Assembly: GCF_903181435.1 (NCBI RefSeq)
Contig: NZ_CAEUHO010000004.1
Location: 558,001-622,000 of the forward strand
DNA: 64,000 bases
Reading direction: 5' to 3'
Source: Bacteroides acidifaciens
Lineage (GTDB): Bacteria; Bacteroidota; Bacteroidia; Bacteroidales; Bacteroidaceae
Part shown: in pieces, positions 37,665-48,661 of the stretch
Position numbering within the stretch: the stretch's first letter is position 1
Layout: the number at the start of each line of letters is the position of its first letter
Translations under genes and position numbers: made by a program
The notes under the pieces: generated by a model
What the model saw: only the letters and a program-made list of their open reading frames with translations
What the model was told of the DNA's origin: nothing
The model's database searches: none

Positions 37665-39575
37665 TCACAATTCATTGGATTTCTTGAAGTGTTTCAGGAT
37701 ATACTCCTCAAGTTCCCATGCTGTCGGAGAATTAACAGTCACACTACCATTCTTTTGTATCAATTCATAATGGGGGATACCGTTGAACTTGAATAATTCG
37801 CGGAGATATTCGAATTCGCTCTCACTGATCCGGTATGAAACTTCTCCTTTCAGATTCTTTGCTACATATTCATCGTATGTTTTCTTCGGGGATGAACGTT
37901 CGTCCGTGATATAGATGAACTGGAATTCGGGATGGTTCTTGTAGTCTTTACGTAATTGCGCGGTAGCTTCGATACCTTGCCGGCATCCGCCGCAACTTGT
38001 AGCCCAAAAGTCAATAAACAGCATCTTGCCGGAATGTGCCTTGATGATATTCCGGAAGATTTCAGTGGCTTTCCCTTCCGGCAACTGATAGGTTTTATCA
38101 GCTTTCTTTGAAAAGACGGTGTCGAATATACGATTTGTTTCAGCAACCAAGATAGGATAGGTAAGGTATTTATTCAAAATATTTATATGCTTCTTTGCTA
38201 CGGAGAAGGTATTATATGCCTTTAAATCGAATTGTAAACGGCGTACAAGAGTAGTCTGCCAAAGAAAGCTATTTGCCTGGCCGCTTAACTGTCTGATTAC
38301 TGAATCTCCTTTCACCAGATATTCTTTGGTTTTGTCGAGTGCTTGTATATCCTGCTTTCTGCCCGAAACATTTACTGTCTCTTTGCTTGTAGAAGGAGAG
38401 AGAAACTTCTTTTCATAAGCATCGCTCTGAATTTCTCTTAGAAGCGGCATGAATTCAAACCGATTGATAAACTCTCTATATCCTTTGTCTGCAAGCAGTG
38501 ATTCGTCGTTCAAAGAAATATCTTTCAGAAAATCATAATAATTATTTCCCACTTTCATCTTCAATGCCTGATTGGCAGTATCCCGTTCTGCAAAAAGACT
38601 CCTATATGCCATGAAATTTAAAAGAATCTTGCCTTTTTCCAGCGCTAACTTGTTTTTTATCAAATGGACAGCTTTGGAGGATGTAGCATAGATTTGTGCT
38701 AATGAATCGCCAAGCTGGTTGAGCCGGATAGACTCCGTTTGTATTTCCAGCTTAAACAAGTCAGGCGAAAATCCATTTTTTGCCTTTGTGTACACGTCAT
38801 TATCGTATCTTATTAAATCATTCAGCTTGTCATACATTTGAGAAAGAGCGGCGGAAGGTCCCATCATTTTGATGTTATCATAACTGCCCTCATTGTCAAC
38901 ATATATGGATAATGTCTGTCCGGGTTCTATATAAAATGAAATATAATGGTTCCCTAGCGATAGGAGATTTTCTATCGGGTAATTAAGTATAAGTTTGCAT
39001 TCAAAGCTGCCGTCAGGATTAATGTTGACTACTGTAGGGTGGCTTTCACTTGTCAGTTCATTGCCCATTAACAGGGTGGTACTGGCTGTTTCGGGATTAT
39101 ATCGGTCTATATAGCCTTGCAGGTAAGCGGTATCTTTGCGTATAAATTCTTTGAAATCCGCTTCAGTTGTTGTTAGAGGTTCGTTGACTGCCTCTTTGGT
39201 ATATAGCAGTTCGTTACCCTCTTTAAATTTAATCAGATAATCTCCGTTTGCTTGAGGGGTGAACCGTAATGTTTCTATTGCGGTATTTTTCTTGTTTTGT
39301 ACAGTCAATTCGATGCAATCGTCTTGCTTGCGTATGCTTCTATTAGTAAATATCCGGTTCTGTATGATGGATATGGAATCATAAATGCCATATTCCCATT
39401 GGTTAGGATTGTCCGCTCTGAACCAGTTTCCTCTGATTGATTGGAGAGGAGAGGTTTCACTCGTGAGATGGGAATTGGCGGTTTCTTGAACAGGAGAACT
39501 ATTAATGGTCTGTGCTGTTGAAACGGCAGATAATAGCAATGCAAAACTTACCAGGATTGTTCTCATAATCTTCAT
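37665..39575 (-). CDS. Exported TlpA-like thioredoxin-fold protein
   Basis: A 636-residue protein with a signal peptide (cleavage near ALLLSAVSTAQ, ~21). The first ~460 residues form a helical/beta N-terminal region seen in many Bacteroides TlpA/AlkB-like exported proteins. The C-terminal ~140 residues are a thioredoxin-like domain with FIDFWATSCGGCRQ, giving a CGGC redox pair, and the cis-Pro region GIPHYELI. It is probably a periplasmic or membrane-associated disulfide reductase. It is divergent from gpmI and has no partner gene nearby. The substrate is unknown. Confidence 0.85.
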   Translation of the reverse strand: MKIMRTILVSFALLLSAVSTAQTINSSPVQETANSHLTSETSPLQSIRGNWFRADNPNQWEYGIYDSISIIQNRIFTNRSIRKQDDCIELTVQNKKNTAIETLRFTPQANGDYLIKFKEGNELLYTKEAVNEPLTTTEADFKEFIRKDTAYLQGYIDRYNPETASTTLLMGNELTSESHPTVVNINPDGSFECKLILNYPIENLLSLGNHYISFYIEPGQTLSIYVDNEGSYDNIKMMGPSAALSQMYDKLNDLIRYDNDVYTKAKNGFSPDLFKLEIQTESIRLNQLGDSLAQIYATSSKAVHLIKNKLALEKGKILLNFMAYRSLFAERDTANQALKMKVGNNYYDFLKDISLNDESLLADKGYREFINRFEFMPLLREIQSDAYEKKFLSPSTSKETVNVSGRKQDIQALDKTKEYLVKGDSVIRQLSGQANSFLWQTTLVRRLQFDLKAYNTFSVAKKHINILNKYLTYPILVAETNRIFDTVFSKKADKTYQLPEGKATEIFRNIIKAHSGKMLFIDFWATSCGGCRQGIEATAQLRKDYKNHPEFQFIYITDERSSPKKTYDEYVAKNLKGEVSYRISESEFEYLRELFKFNGIPHYELIQKNGSVTVNSPTAWELEEYILKHFKKSNEL

Positions 39576-39677
39576 GTTTGGAGGTTGTTTTACAAAGAAA
39601 GGAAAATGTTTGAGACTTCCTTCGCCCGGCTACTGTAACTTAACATAGATTAAACGTTTACATAACTATCTTTTTCG

Positions 39678-39685
39678 TACCTTTG
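39678..39685 (+). promoter_or_regulatory. -7 element of gpmI
   Basis: TACCTTTG, 40 bp upstream of the gpmI ATG at 39726. The -33 region (GTTTA near 39656) is a partial match. Confidence 0.65.
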
Positions 39686-39725
39686 CGCCCGAAAATCAGA
39701 GTGATAATTTAAATATTGAAATATT

Positions 39726-41240
39726 ATGAGTAAGAAAGCCCTTTTAATGATCCTCGATGGTTGGGGATTAGGCGACCAAAAGAAAGACGACGTAATCTTC
39801 AACACTCCCACTCCTTACTGGGATTATCTGACAACTACTTATCCTCATTCTCAGCTTCAGGCAAGCGGTGAAAACGTTGGCTTGCCCGATGGACAGATGG
39901 GTAACTCTGAGGTAGGTCACTTGAATATTGGTGCCGGACGCGTGGTTTATCAGGATTTGGTGAAAATCAATCGTGCATGTGCGGACAACAGTATCTTGAA
40001 GAATCCTGAAATCGTTTCAGCTTTCTCTTATGCAAAAGAAAACGGAAAGAGCGTTCACTTCATGGGATTGACTTCCAACGGTGGCGTACACAGCTCACTC
40101 GTTCACCTCTTCAAACTTTGCGACATCGCTAAAGAATACAATATCGACAATACATTCATCCACTGCTTCATGGATGGTCGTGACACCGACCCGAAGAGTG
40201 GTAAAGGCTTTATCGAAGAACTTTCTGCACACTGCGAGAAATCAGCCGGAAAGATTGCTTCTATCATCGGCCGTTACTATGCTATGGACCGTGACAAACG
40301 TTGGGAACGTGTGAAAGAAGCATATGACCTGTTGGTAAACGGTGAAGGAAAGAAAGCTGCCGACATGGTTCAGGCAATGCAGGAATCATATGACGAAGGC
40401 GTAACAGACGAATTTATCAAGCCGATTGTAAATGCGAACGTTGACGGAACAATCAAGGAAGGCGATGTCGTTATCTTCTTCAATTACCGTAACGACCGTG
40501 CGAAAGAGTTGACCGTTGTGCTGACTCAACAAGATATGCCGGAAGCTGGTATGCATACAATTCCGGGGTTGCAATATTACTGCATGACTCCGTACGATGC
40601 TTCTTTCAAGGGTGTTCATATCCTGTTCGATAAAGAAAATGTTGCTAATACACTGGGTGAATATCTTTCTGTGAACGGCAAGAGCCAGCTTCATATCGCT
40701 GAAACTGAAAAGTATGCTCACGTGACATTCTTCTTCAACGGTGGACGCGAAACTCCGTTTGACAAGGAAGAACGTATCCTCGTTCCTTCTCCGAAAGTGG
40801 CTACTTACGATTTGAAACCAGAAATGAGCGCTTATGAAGTAAAAGATAAATTGGTGGCTGCTATCAACGAAAATAAATATGATTTCATTGTAGTGAACTT
40901 CGCTAACGGTGATATGGTAGGCCATACCGGTATTTACGAAGCTATCGAGAAAGCAGTTGTTGCTGTAGATGCTTGCGTGAAGGATGTAATCGAAGCTGCC
41001 AAAGCACAGGATTACGAAGCAATCATTATTGCCGACCACGGTAACGCTGACCATGCTTTGAACGAAGACGGTACACCGAACACTGCTCACTCTCTGAACC
41101 CTGTTCCTTGTGTCTACGTAACAGAAAACAAAACTGCGAAAGTAGAGGATGGTCGTTTGGCTGACGTTGCTCCGACTATCTTGAAGATTATGGGTCTGGA
41201 AGTTCCGGCTGAAATGGATGGTAACGTTCTGATAAACTGA
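39726..41240 (+). CDS. gpmI: 2,3-bisphosphoglycerate-independent phosphoglycerate mutase
   Basis: A 504-residue metalloenzyme that interconverts 3- and 2-phosphoglycerate in glycolysis. The alkaline-phosphatase-fold phosphatase domain starts with [10 protein letters not shown]. The phosphoserine nucleophile is in [15 protein letters not shown]. The inserted phosphotransferase domain covers ~75-310 ([35 protein letters not shown]). Metal ligands are in [13 protein letters not shown] and [10 protein letters not shown]. Its stop codon overlaps the first base of the inverted-repeat unit that follows. Confidence 0.97.
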   Translation: MSKKALLMILDGWGLGDQKKDDVIFNTPTPYWDYLTTTYPHSQLQASGENVGLPDGQMGNSEVGHLNIGAGRVVYQDLVKINRACADNSILKNPEIVSAFSYAKENGKSVHFMGLTSNGGVHSSLVHLFKLCDIAKEYNIDNTFIHCFMDGRDTDPKSGKGFIEELSAHCEKSAGKIASIIGRYYAMDRDKRWERVKEAYDLLVNGEGKKAADMVQAMQESYDEGVTDEFIKPIVNANVDGTIKEGDVVIFFNYRNDRAKELTVVLTQQDMPEAGMHTIPGLQYYCMTPYDASFKGVHILFDKENVANTLGEYLSVNGKSQLHIAETEKYAHVTFFFNGGRETPFDKEERILVPSPKVATYDLKPEMSAYEVKDKLVAAINENKYDFIVVNFANGDMVGHTGIYEAIEKAVVAVDACVKDVIEAAKAQDYEAIIIADHGNADHALNEDGTPNTAHSLNPVPCVYVTENKTAKVEDGRLADVAPTILKIMGLEVPAEMDGNVLIN

Positions 41241-41666
41241 AAATTGAGAATTAAAAATTAAAATGATAGCAAAGGATAATGCTATTCATACTAAATCGTA
41301 TGCGTTTGCTATTCGTATAGTAAACGCATACAAGTTTTTAATGGAATCTGAAAAAGAATTTGTTTTATCAAAACAGTTATTGCGCAGTGGAACTGCTATT
41401 GGAGCTTTAGTTGCTGAAGCTCATCATGCACAAAGTAGTGCGGATTTCTTAAACAAAATGAATGTCGCTTTGAAAGAAGCAAATGAAACGTCTTATTGGT
41501 TATCTTTATTGAAAGATACTCATTATATGGAAGAAATAGTCTATCAATCTATTTCTTCAGATTGCAATGAATTGATTGCACTTTTAGTTTCTATTGTAAA
41601 GTCTATGAAAGATTCACTTAATAGATAACTCAAACATTTATTTCTCAATTTTTAATTCTCAATTTT
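41240..41666. mobile_element. Inverted-repeat unit carrying a four-helix-bundle gene
   Basis: A perfect 20-bp inverted repeat, AAAATTGAGAATTAAAAATT at 41240-41259 and its reverse complement at 41647-41666, encloses only the 121-residue gene at 41263. The arms match the gene-less element at 19091-19185. The unit sits exactly between the gpmI stop and the DUF3109 start. No transposase or target duplication is evident; the mobile nature is inferred. Confidence 0.6.
41263..41628 (+). CDS. Four-helix-bundle protein (IVS/S23-like)
   Basis: A 121-residue, all-helical protein of the four-helix-bundle family related to the proteins encoded in 23S rRNA intervening sequences and to the Avd accessory proteins of diversity-generating retroelements. 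Family marks are SYAFAIRIVNAYKFL, the LSKQLLRSGTAIGALVAEA helix and LNKMNVALKEANETSYWL. Relatives bind nucleic acid, but the function of the stand-alone form is unknown. The gene fills the space between the two arms of a 20-bp inverted repeat, and codon use is AT-rich compared with gpmI upstream. No reverse transcriptase or rRNA gene is nearby. Confidence 0.88.
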   Translation: MIAKDNAIHTKSYAFAIRIVNAYKFLMESEKEFVLSKQLLRSGTAIGALVAEAHHAQSSADFLNKMNVALKEANETSYWLSLLKDTHYMEEIVYQSISSDCNELIALLVSIVKSMKDSLNR

Positions 41667-41677
41667 CAATTTATAAA

Positions 41678-42259
41678 ATGATACAGATTGGTGATGTAGT
41701 AGTGTCTCTTGATGTTTTTCAGGAAAAGTTTCTTTGTAACCTGGATGCTTGTAAAGGTGAATGTTGCATTGAGGGTGATGCAGGTGCACCCGTAGAATTG
41801 GAAGAGGTGGAGAAACTGGAAGAAGTGTTGCCGGTCATTTGGGATGAACTGGCGCCGGAAGCTCGTGCGATAATAGAAAAGCAAGGAGTGGTATATACAG
41901 ACGAAGAAGGTGATTTAGTAACCTCGATTGTAAATAATAAGGATTGCGTCTTTACTTGTTATGATGAAAAAGGATGCTGTTACTGTGCTATTGAGAAGGC
42001 TTATCGCGAAGGGAAAACAGACTTTTACAAACCGGTTTCCTGTCATCTTTATCCTATCCGGATTGGAGACTACGGACCTTATAAAGCGGTGAATTATCAT
42101 CGTTGGGACGTATGTAAGGCAGCAGTTTTGTTAGGGAAAAAAGAGAATCTTCCTGTATATCAATTTTTGAAGGAGCCTTTAATCCGTAAGTTCGGTGAAG
42201 AATGGTACAAAGAACTTGAAGTCGTTGCCGAAGAACTGAGGAAGCAACATCTCATCTAG
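41678..42259 (+). CDS. DUF3109 cysteine-rich protein
   Basis: A 193-residue cytoplasmic protein of the DUF3109 family, related to the zinc/iron-chelating YkgJ cysteine-cluster proteins. Conserved cysteines are in FLCNLDACKGECCIEGDAG (~18-36), CVFTCYDEKGCCYCAIEKA (~89-107) and VSCHLYPIRI (~118-127). The spacing suggests an Fe-S cluster or Zn2+ site. Function is unknown. It begins 12 bp after the inverted-repeat unit and ends overlapping the convergent small membrane-protein gene by 4 bp. Confidence 0.86.
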   Translation: MIQIGDVVVSLDVFQEKFLCNLDACKGECCIEGDAGAPVELEEVEKLEEVLPVIWDELAPEARAIIEKQGVVYTDEEGDLVTSIVNNKDCVFTCYDEKGCCYCAIEKAYREGKTDFYKPVSCHLYPIRIGDYGPYKAVNYHRWDVCKAAVLLGKKENLPVYQFLKEPLIRKFGEEWYKELEVVAEELRKQHLI

Positions 42260-42462
42260 GATTTTCGTCTCTTACGGATGCAATATACCTGATATAGCAA
42301 TATACACAGAGCAATTGCTATTCCGCATGACGGTGCAACCCATGCTTCCGGATGGATAATAATCAGGAAAATACAGGTGGCGATAACGCAGGAAGTCAGA
42401 ACAATAAGAAACAATCTCATCTTTGCAAGTAAGGGATTAGGAAGCGTAGTTTTCAATTTCAT
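42256..42462 (-). CDS. Small two-helix membrane protein
   Basis: A 68-residue protein with two hydrophobic helices (about residues 15-36, RLFLIVLTSCVIATCIFLIII, and 42-60, APSCGIAIALCILLYQVYC) and a basic C terminus (IRKRRKS), giving an N-in/C-in hairpin. I recognise no family. The stop overlaps the DUF3109 stop region by 4 bp in convergent orientation. The balanced composition and positive-inside pattern support a real gene. Confidence 0.6.
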   Translation of the reverse strand: MKLKTTLPNPLLAKMRLFLIVLTSCVIATCIFLIIIHPEAWVAPSCGIAIALCILLYQVYCIRKRRKS

Positions 42463-42588
42463 AGTTGCTGTTGTATTTGGCTTTTATGCAAGATAGTCAT
42501 TTTGCCCGGAAATTGATTCTGTTGTTAGGTTTTATTAAGGGAAGAGTGTATAAATAGGCTCAAAATGCTGTTTAATTCCCGTCAGACA

Positions 42589-42633
42589 AAAGAAAAACGC
42601 CGATCGAAGGATTGTCCTTCGCCATCGGCGTTT
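42589..42633 (-). terminator. Terminator of gyrB
   Basis: A long hairpin: AAACGCCGAT (42595-42604) with ATCGGCGTTT (42624-42633) and an inner CGAAGG/CCTTCG pair. On the minus strand it is followed by TTTTTCTTTT. It lies 48 bp after the gyrB stop. Confidence 0.88.
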
Positions 42634-42680
42634 CCTCGTTGTAAGATGTGAGGTTGGTTTATAAAAACGTAATATTAAAA

Positions 42681-44768
<2,088 letters not shown>

Positions 44769-44773
44769 TTATA

Positions 44774-44805
44774 AACAAAAAAGGCCGAACGTTTAAAGTT
44801 CAGCC
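44774..44805 (-). terminator. Terminator of rpsT
   Basis: On the minus strand AGGCTGAAC pairs with GTTCGGCCT (one G-U pair; 44805-44797 with 44789-44781), followed by a run of T residues. Confidence 0.8.
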
Positions 44806-44837
44806 TGATGCTATGTAGAATCGTTAAATTCTTATTA

Positions 44838-45092
44838 TTAAGCAAGCTTGTTGATGTAAAGAGCCAACTTAGATTTCAGATTATTAGCTTTATTCTTGTG
44901 AATCACATTTGTTTTAGCTAACTTATCCAACATCTTTGAAATGCCCGGATACATTGCAACTGCTTCTGTTTTATCAGTAGTTGCGCGAAGCTTTCTAACA
45001 GCATTTCTCATGGTCTTACCATAGTATCTGTTGTGAAGTCTTCTTGTCTCTTCTTGTCTGATTCTTTTCAGTGATGATTTATGATTTGCCAT
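44838..45092 (-). CDS. rpsT: 30S ribosomal protein S20
   Basis: An 84-residue basic, helical ribosomal protein that binds 16S rRNA. It starts [21 protein letters not shown] at the ATG at 45092. The open frame runs further upstream, but only through the tRNA-Glu gene, so that extension is not coding. The [14 protein letters not shown] and [12 protein letters not shown] segments are typical. It lies 42 bp downstream of tRNA-Glu on the same strand and very likely shares its transcript. Confidence 0.96.
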   Translation of the reverse strand: MANHKSSLKRIRQEETRRLHNRYYGKTMRNAVRKLRATTDKTEAVAMYPGISKMLDKLAKTNVIHKNKANNLKSKLALYINKLA

Positions 45093-45134
45093 CTCGACTA
45101 ATCTGTTTTTTAGTTCTTTTATTCTTTTTACTTG

Positions 45135-45206
45135 TAGCCCGTGGGGGAATCGAACCCCCCTTTCAAGAATGAAAATCTTGCGTCCTAACCGATAGACGAA
45201 CGGGCC
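45135..45206 (-). tRNA. tRNA-Glu (anticodon TTC)
   Basis: A 72-nt cloverleaf on the minus strand. Acceptor GGCCCGT pairs with ACGGGCT (first pair G-U), the D arm is GTCT/GGAC, the anticodon arm is CAAGA-TTTTCAT-TCTTG with anticodon TTC, and the T arm is GGGGG-TTCGATT-CCCCC. CCA is not encoded. It is co-oriented with rpsT behind a consensus promoter. Confidence 0.96.
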
Positions 45207-45269
45207 ATCCTGTTGTTGCATTTCTGCTTTTGCTTTCTCGAATCAGTGTTTGTTTCTCGATTGCGGATG

Positions 45270-45300
45270 CAAAGGTAGGAACTTTTTTTAAACTGACAAA
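45270..45300 (-). promoter_or_regulatory. Consensus promoter of tRNA-Glu / rpsT
   Basis: On the minus strand TTTG (45300-45297), a 19-bp spacer and TACCTTTG (45277-45270) match the Bacteroides consensus exactly. It lies 64 bp before the tRNA. Confidence 0.88.
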
Positions 45301-45490
45301 CAATTCTCGAAAAAAAATAGAAGAAAATTTCACTTTTCTTCTATTGATATCTTGCTATGTGTTGATATTCAGCAAAATAAATGAAAAACTCATGGGTGAA
45401 AAATTTTCTCTCTTCTGTAAGAAAGCTGGCGGACATGTTTTCATATATACCTTATTATATATAGAGAATGAAAAAGCTTCATGATACTGT

Positions 45491-46752
45491 TCATACTTCT
45501 TCTACTTTTAGCAGTTTCCAGCCTTTAAACACTAATACGATACTTTTCAGTCCTGTGCTCTCTTTATCTTGCAGAATCCATTCACTTGCTGCATACTGTT
45601 TTAGTAACCTCTTGGCATCAGCCGCCAATCTTTCTATTTCTGCATCGTCAGCATCACGTTTGGCATATTTTACTTCGATGCAATAACTGTACATCATGTC
45701 GGGAAGCTGCAACAAACGAGGTTGCGGAAAGATATCTGTATATCCTTTGTTGCTTTCATATTCGGGGCGGGCGATATAATAGCTGTTCAGTCCCAGATAA
45801 GCGAGTATGAAAGCTTTTATGTGTGCTTCTCCTTCGATAAATTCGCATATACTGCTTTGATTGTCCAACCGGTCGGCAATATACTTGAAATAAGGCTCCC
45901 AATTGCCTTCGTAGGCCATGTCGTACATAAGGAAGTTCAGCTTATCCACATTCAGGCTGAGCTTCGTTGCTTGCTGATAGATGTCGATCATGTATCCATC
46001 TCATTGAATCCTATCATGTTATTGAATGCGGAATTACTACTATAATTATCTGCAATATTGAATCCGCTGGTAAGATCGTCCATGGTTACGGGACTGACTC
46101 CGGTAAGGAAAATACGTTCGATTACAGAGTTTGAATAGTCTTTCACTACTTTCAGGAATCCGCGGAAAAATCCGTTTCCGTGCGTGATACTGTGGTAACG
46201 TTCGTTCCCATAATCTACCAGAATATTGTTGGCAAAATTGTCATACTCATTAAGAATAAGGTACATTTTGTATCCCTTATTTTGTGCGCTTTGGCATAAT
46301 GATCCCAACAAGGCGGCTCCCGTATTTAATCCACGTAGTTTCTCGACAGCTTCCTGGCCTAACAGATGAGCGTTTCTTTCTGCAAATCCATCCATTACTA
46401 TTTTGCAATAGGTGTTGAATGTCTCTTCCAGCCGCTCCATATTGGCGGTTACACTGCTGAAATTGAGTGTCAAGACCAGATGTTTATTACGGTTGGGCGT
46501 AGGGTGCTTGCCTATATATAATCCACCGAAGATATCTTCGAATTTATCTTTTTATTGATATCGTAATATAGGCCGAGCATATTCAGAAATAGACTTTTCC
46601 CGAAACGGCGGGGACGGACGAAGAAGAAAAAACGACTTGTATTTTCTACCAAGGCAATAAAATATGTTTTGTCTACATCTGTAATAGTTATCACAGATGA
46701 TAGACTCAAAGTCCGTCATTCCATAAGGTATTTTCTTTATTGCTGTATCCAT
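45491..46752 (-). pseudogene. AAA-ATPase / PD-(D/E)XK nuclease gene, frameshifted
   Basis: Remnant of the large Bacteroides family with an N-terminal AAA-like ATPase and a C-terminal PD-(D/E)XK nuclease. Translation begins MDTAIKKIPYGMTDFESI at 46752, shifts frame near 46685 (resuming at DVDKTYFIALV), again near 46553 (resuming DKFEDIFGGLYIG), and is broken near 45992, where a stop follows GFNEMDT and the nuclease half resumes as MIDIYQQATKL. Walker A (RRFGKSLFLNML) survives. The Walker B region reads LILNEYDNF where LILDEYDNF is usual. The nuclease block IEVKYAKRD is intact. Three lesions make the gene non-functional. Confidence 0.88.
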
Positions 46753-46962
46753 AACCACTCTATTTTTATAGTTGAAAACAAAAATAGTTTATTTTCTTCG
46801 ATTCAGCAATTAAAGGGATATTTATTCTTGTTCTTTACGGATTTGGCTCGCTCATAACGGTACGTGAAATGAATATAACCTTACGGAAAGGAGTCAAATA
46901 CTATTTTTATTTCTTATTTTGCCTAATCAGATTAGCTTCATTACTTATTCTTTTTGCGGAGC

Positions 46963-47050
46963 ACTATAGTGGAACGTAAAGATAACTATAGTTAAACGAA
47001 AGGTATACTATAGTGGGACGCAAAATACACTATAGTGGAACGAAATAAAA
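46963..47050 (+). repeat. 22-bp periodic repeat array C
   Basis: Four units at exact 22-bp spacing (46963, 46985, 47007, 47029), each starting with the palindrome ACTATAGT followed by GGAACG, TAAACG, GGGACG or GGAACG and then 8 variable A-rich bases. No ORF crosses it. Confidence 0.85.
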
Positions 47051-47145
47051 GTAGCGAATGAAATAAGTCTAAATAGTGAATCAGTTATAAAAGGATGCCT
47101 AATAGAGATCAATAAGGGGCAATTGTTTAATTCATAACCAATATC

Positions 47146-47374
47146 AGTTGAGCAAGTGGCTCACCCTATCAACTGTTGAGCTAATAAATTATCTCATTAG
47201 AGTACATTATTGAAATATCAGGATTTTCTTATTTCGTGCCTTGATTTGGCATAGTTTGCTCTCATTTTTGTGCCATTTGTTAAATTGACTAATGAGAGTG
47301 TATAAACAAATTATATTGGGATTGATAGACGGCGTTTTTGTTGGTACATATGAGCACCGACAGGTGCTTTTGTT
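47146..47374. other. Structured gene-free DNA between arrays C and D
   Basis: The 1,058 bp from 46753 to 47810 hold no convincing gene. Besides arrays C and D I see an inverted repeat CAGTTGA/TCAACTG (47146-47152 and 47169-47175, with inner GAGC/GCTC) and a hairpin AGCACC-GACA-GGTGCT followed by TTTGTT at 47353-47374 that could terminate a plus-strand transcript. A TCTCATTAG/CTAATGAGA pair lies near 47184-47295. A small RNA is possible but unproven. Confidence 0.4.
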
Positions 47375-47685
47375 ATCTATGCTTTGTGTCTTTCAGCTAG
47401 AAGAAATGTGACGAACTATGCAACTAAAAGAACATGGTCATAGGCTCTGAAATCAATGCATACATCAATTTCGAATTTTTCTTGAATTGGCAACTTCATT
47501 CGTAATGGAAGCTGGAGGCAGGTGTGGATTTTATTAATTTTTCCAACGGAAATACGCATTATCTAAACAGACTTTTATGGTAACACAAAAGTTATTCTTC
47601 ATTATAGATAAAGTTGTCCAAAGAGGGGATGGTAAACTTGCTTTTGTTGAATGGATTTATAGGAGAACCAACTATTAATGTGGCT

Positions 47686-47751
47686 AAAGCATAGCTTTAC
47701 AATTTGCAAAGCTATGCTTTAGCTCTCATAAAGCTATGCTTTTTGAGATTA
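47686..47751 (+). repeat. 22-bp periodic repeat array D
   Basis: Three units at exact 22-bp spacing (47686, 47708, 47730). Each opens with a 13-bp palindrome, AAAGCATAGCTTT or AAAGCTATGCTTT, followed by 9 unrelated bases. The array ends 60 bp from the 3' end of the next gene and could also act as its terminator region. Confidence 0.8.
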
Positions 47752-47810
47752 CTTGTTAAGGGCTGTTTGAAGACTCAAAACTTATAAATTATTAGTGTTT
47801 CGTCTATCTG

Positions 47811-48539
47811 TTAATAAGTATCTGTAAAGCGCACTAATCCAGACGCTTCACCACCTACCGGCCCATTAGCAGAGAAATTCCAGGAATACGATGATTGTTC
47901 CCCGTTAGTAATCCACCAATAGCGATTGACATTTCCGTGAGTAATGCTTGAGCTATACATCGTAAATGTGTTGCCATAAGAAGAAGTTCCTGTATAGCAA
48001 GTAAATGATGCCTGCCAGTAGCCACTACAGTAATCGACTGAAAATAAGCTCGTAACCTTGTCTGTCGCTTCGAAAGAGACATCGGAAATGCTCCAGTTTC
48101 CTCCGTAAAACGACAGTGAAGGATAGCCACGGGTAGTAATGAAACTGTTGTTTGATGCTTTTTCATCCTTAAAAGAAAACTCATTACTATTACCGATAGT
48201 ATAGGATTTAAACTCCTTTTCTGTAGAAAGCAACAAGGTAGTAATCTCTCCCTTACGAATGCTTTCTTTTATCTTCTTATTTAACTCATCAAGATTTTCA
48301 AATATCGGTACGAGATTGTCTTTTGAGATTCCTTCAGCTTGAATAATGCTGTCGGTTATTGTTGCATAATATGAATAGTTGACCGTATCAATTGTCATAA
48401 ACTTATTCACAATGCGTAAATCTTCTGCAAGTGTGTGAGGGATCACAGATTTGTGTATTTCCACATCCTCATACCTGTCTGTACAACTAAAAGTTGTCAT
48501 CGCTGCAACAACAAGCAGCAAAAATGAAATTCTTTTCAT
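47811..48539 (-). CDS. Lipoprotein, unknown function
   Basis: A 242-residue lipoprotein: signal MKRISFLLLVVAAMTTFSC with Cys19, followed by TDRYEDVEIHK. The N-terminal half is helical (~45-110). The C-terminal ~110 residues are strand-rich and aromatic (LSFYGGNWSISDVSF, YWQASFTCYTG, NRYWWITNGEQSSYSWNFSA) and look like a small beta-sandwich. I recognise no family. It is the last gene of the secreted-hydrolase cluster, 122 bp after the astacin homologue, and may have its own promoter. Confidence 0.75.
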   Translation of the reverse strand: MKRISFLLLVVAAMTTFSCTDRYEDVEIHKSVIPHTLAEDLRIVNKFMTIDTVNYSYYATITDSIIQAEGISKDNLVPIFENLDELNKKIKESIRKGEITTLLLSTEKEFKSYTIGNSNEFSFKDEKASNNSFITTRGYPSLSFYGGNWSISDVSFEATDKVTSLFSVDYCSGYWQASFTCYTGTSSYGNTFTMYSSSITHGNVNRYWWITNGEQSSYSWNFSANGPVGGEASGLVRFTDTY

Positions 48540-48661
48540 ATTTAATTCTTTTATGTGAAATTAATTTGATTGTTTCGTTTCATGAAAACAGCGCAAAGAA
48601 TAGATATTAGTAGAATATTTTTCAATGTGCTCTCCTGTAAATATCATTCTCATTATATAAA

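Noticed and set aside
41263..41628. Diversity-generating retroelement accessory protein (Avd)
   Set aside because: The fold family fits, but no reverse transcriptase, template repeat or variable repeat is nearby.
45135..45206. tRNA-Glu as an attachment site for an integrated element
   Set aside because: No duplicated tRNA 3' end was noticed in the window, and the recombinase at 63.3 kb is explained by the adjacent invertible segment.
45093..45221. N-terminal extension of S20
   Set aside because: It is the antisense-free read-through of the tRNA-Glu gene, and S20 begins with MANHKSS at 45092.
46963..47751. CRISPR-like array
   Set aside because: Units are 22 bp end to end with only 8-9 variable bases, far too short for spacers, and no cas gene is present.
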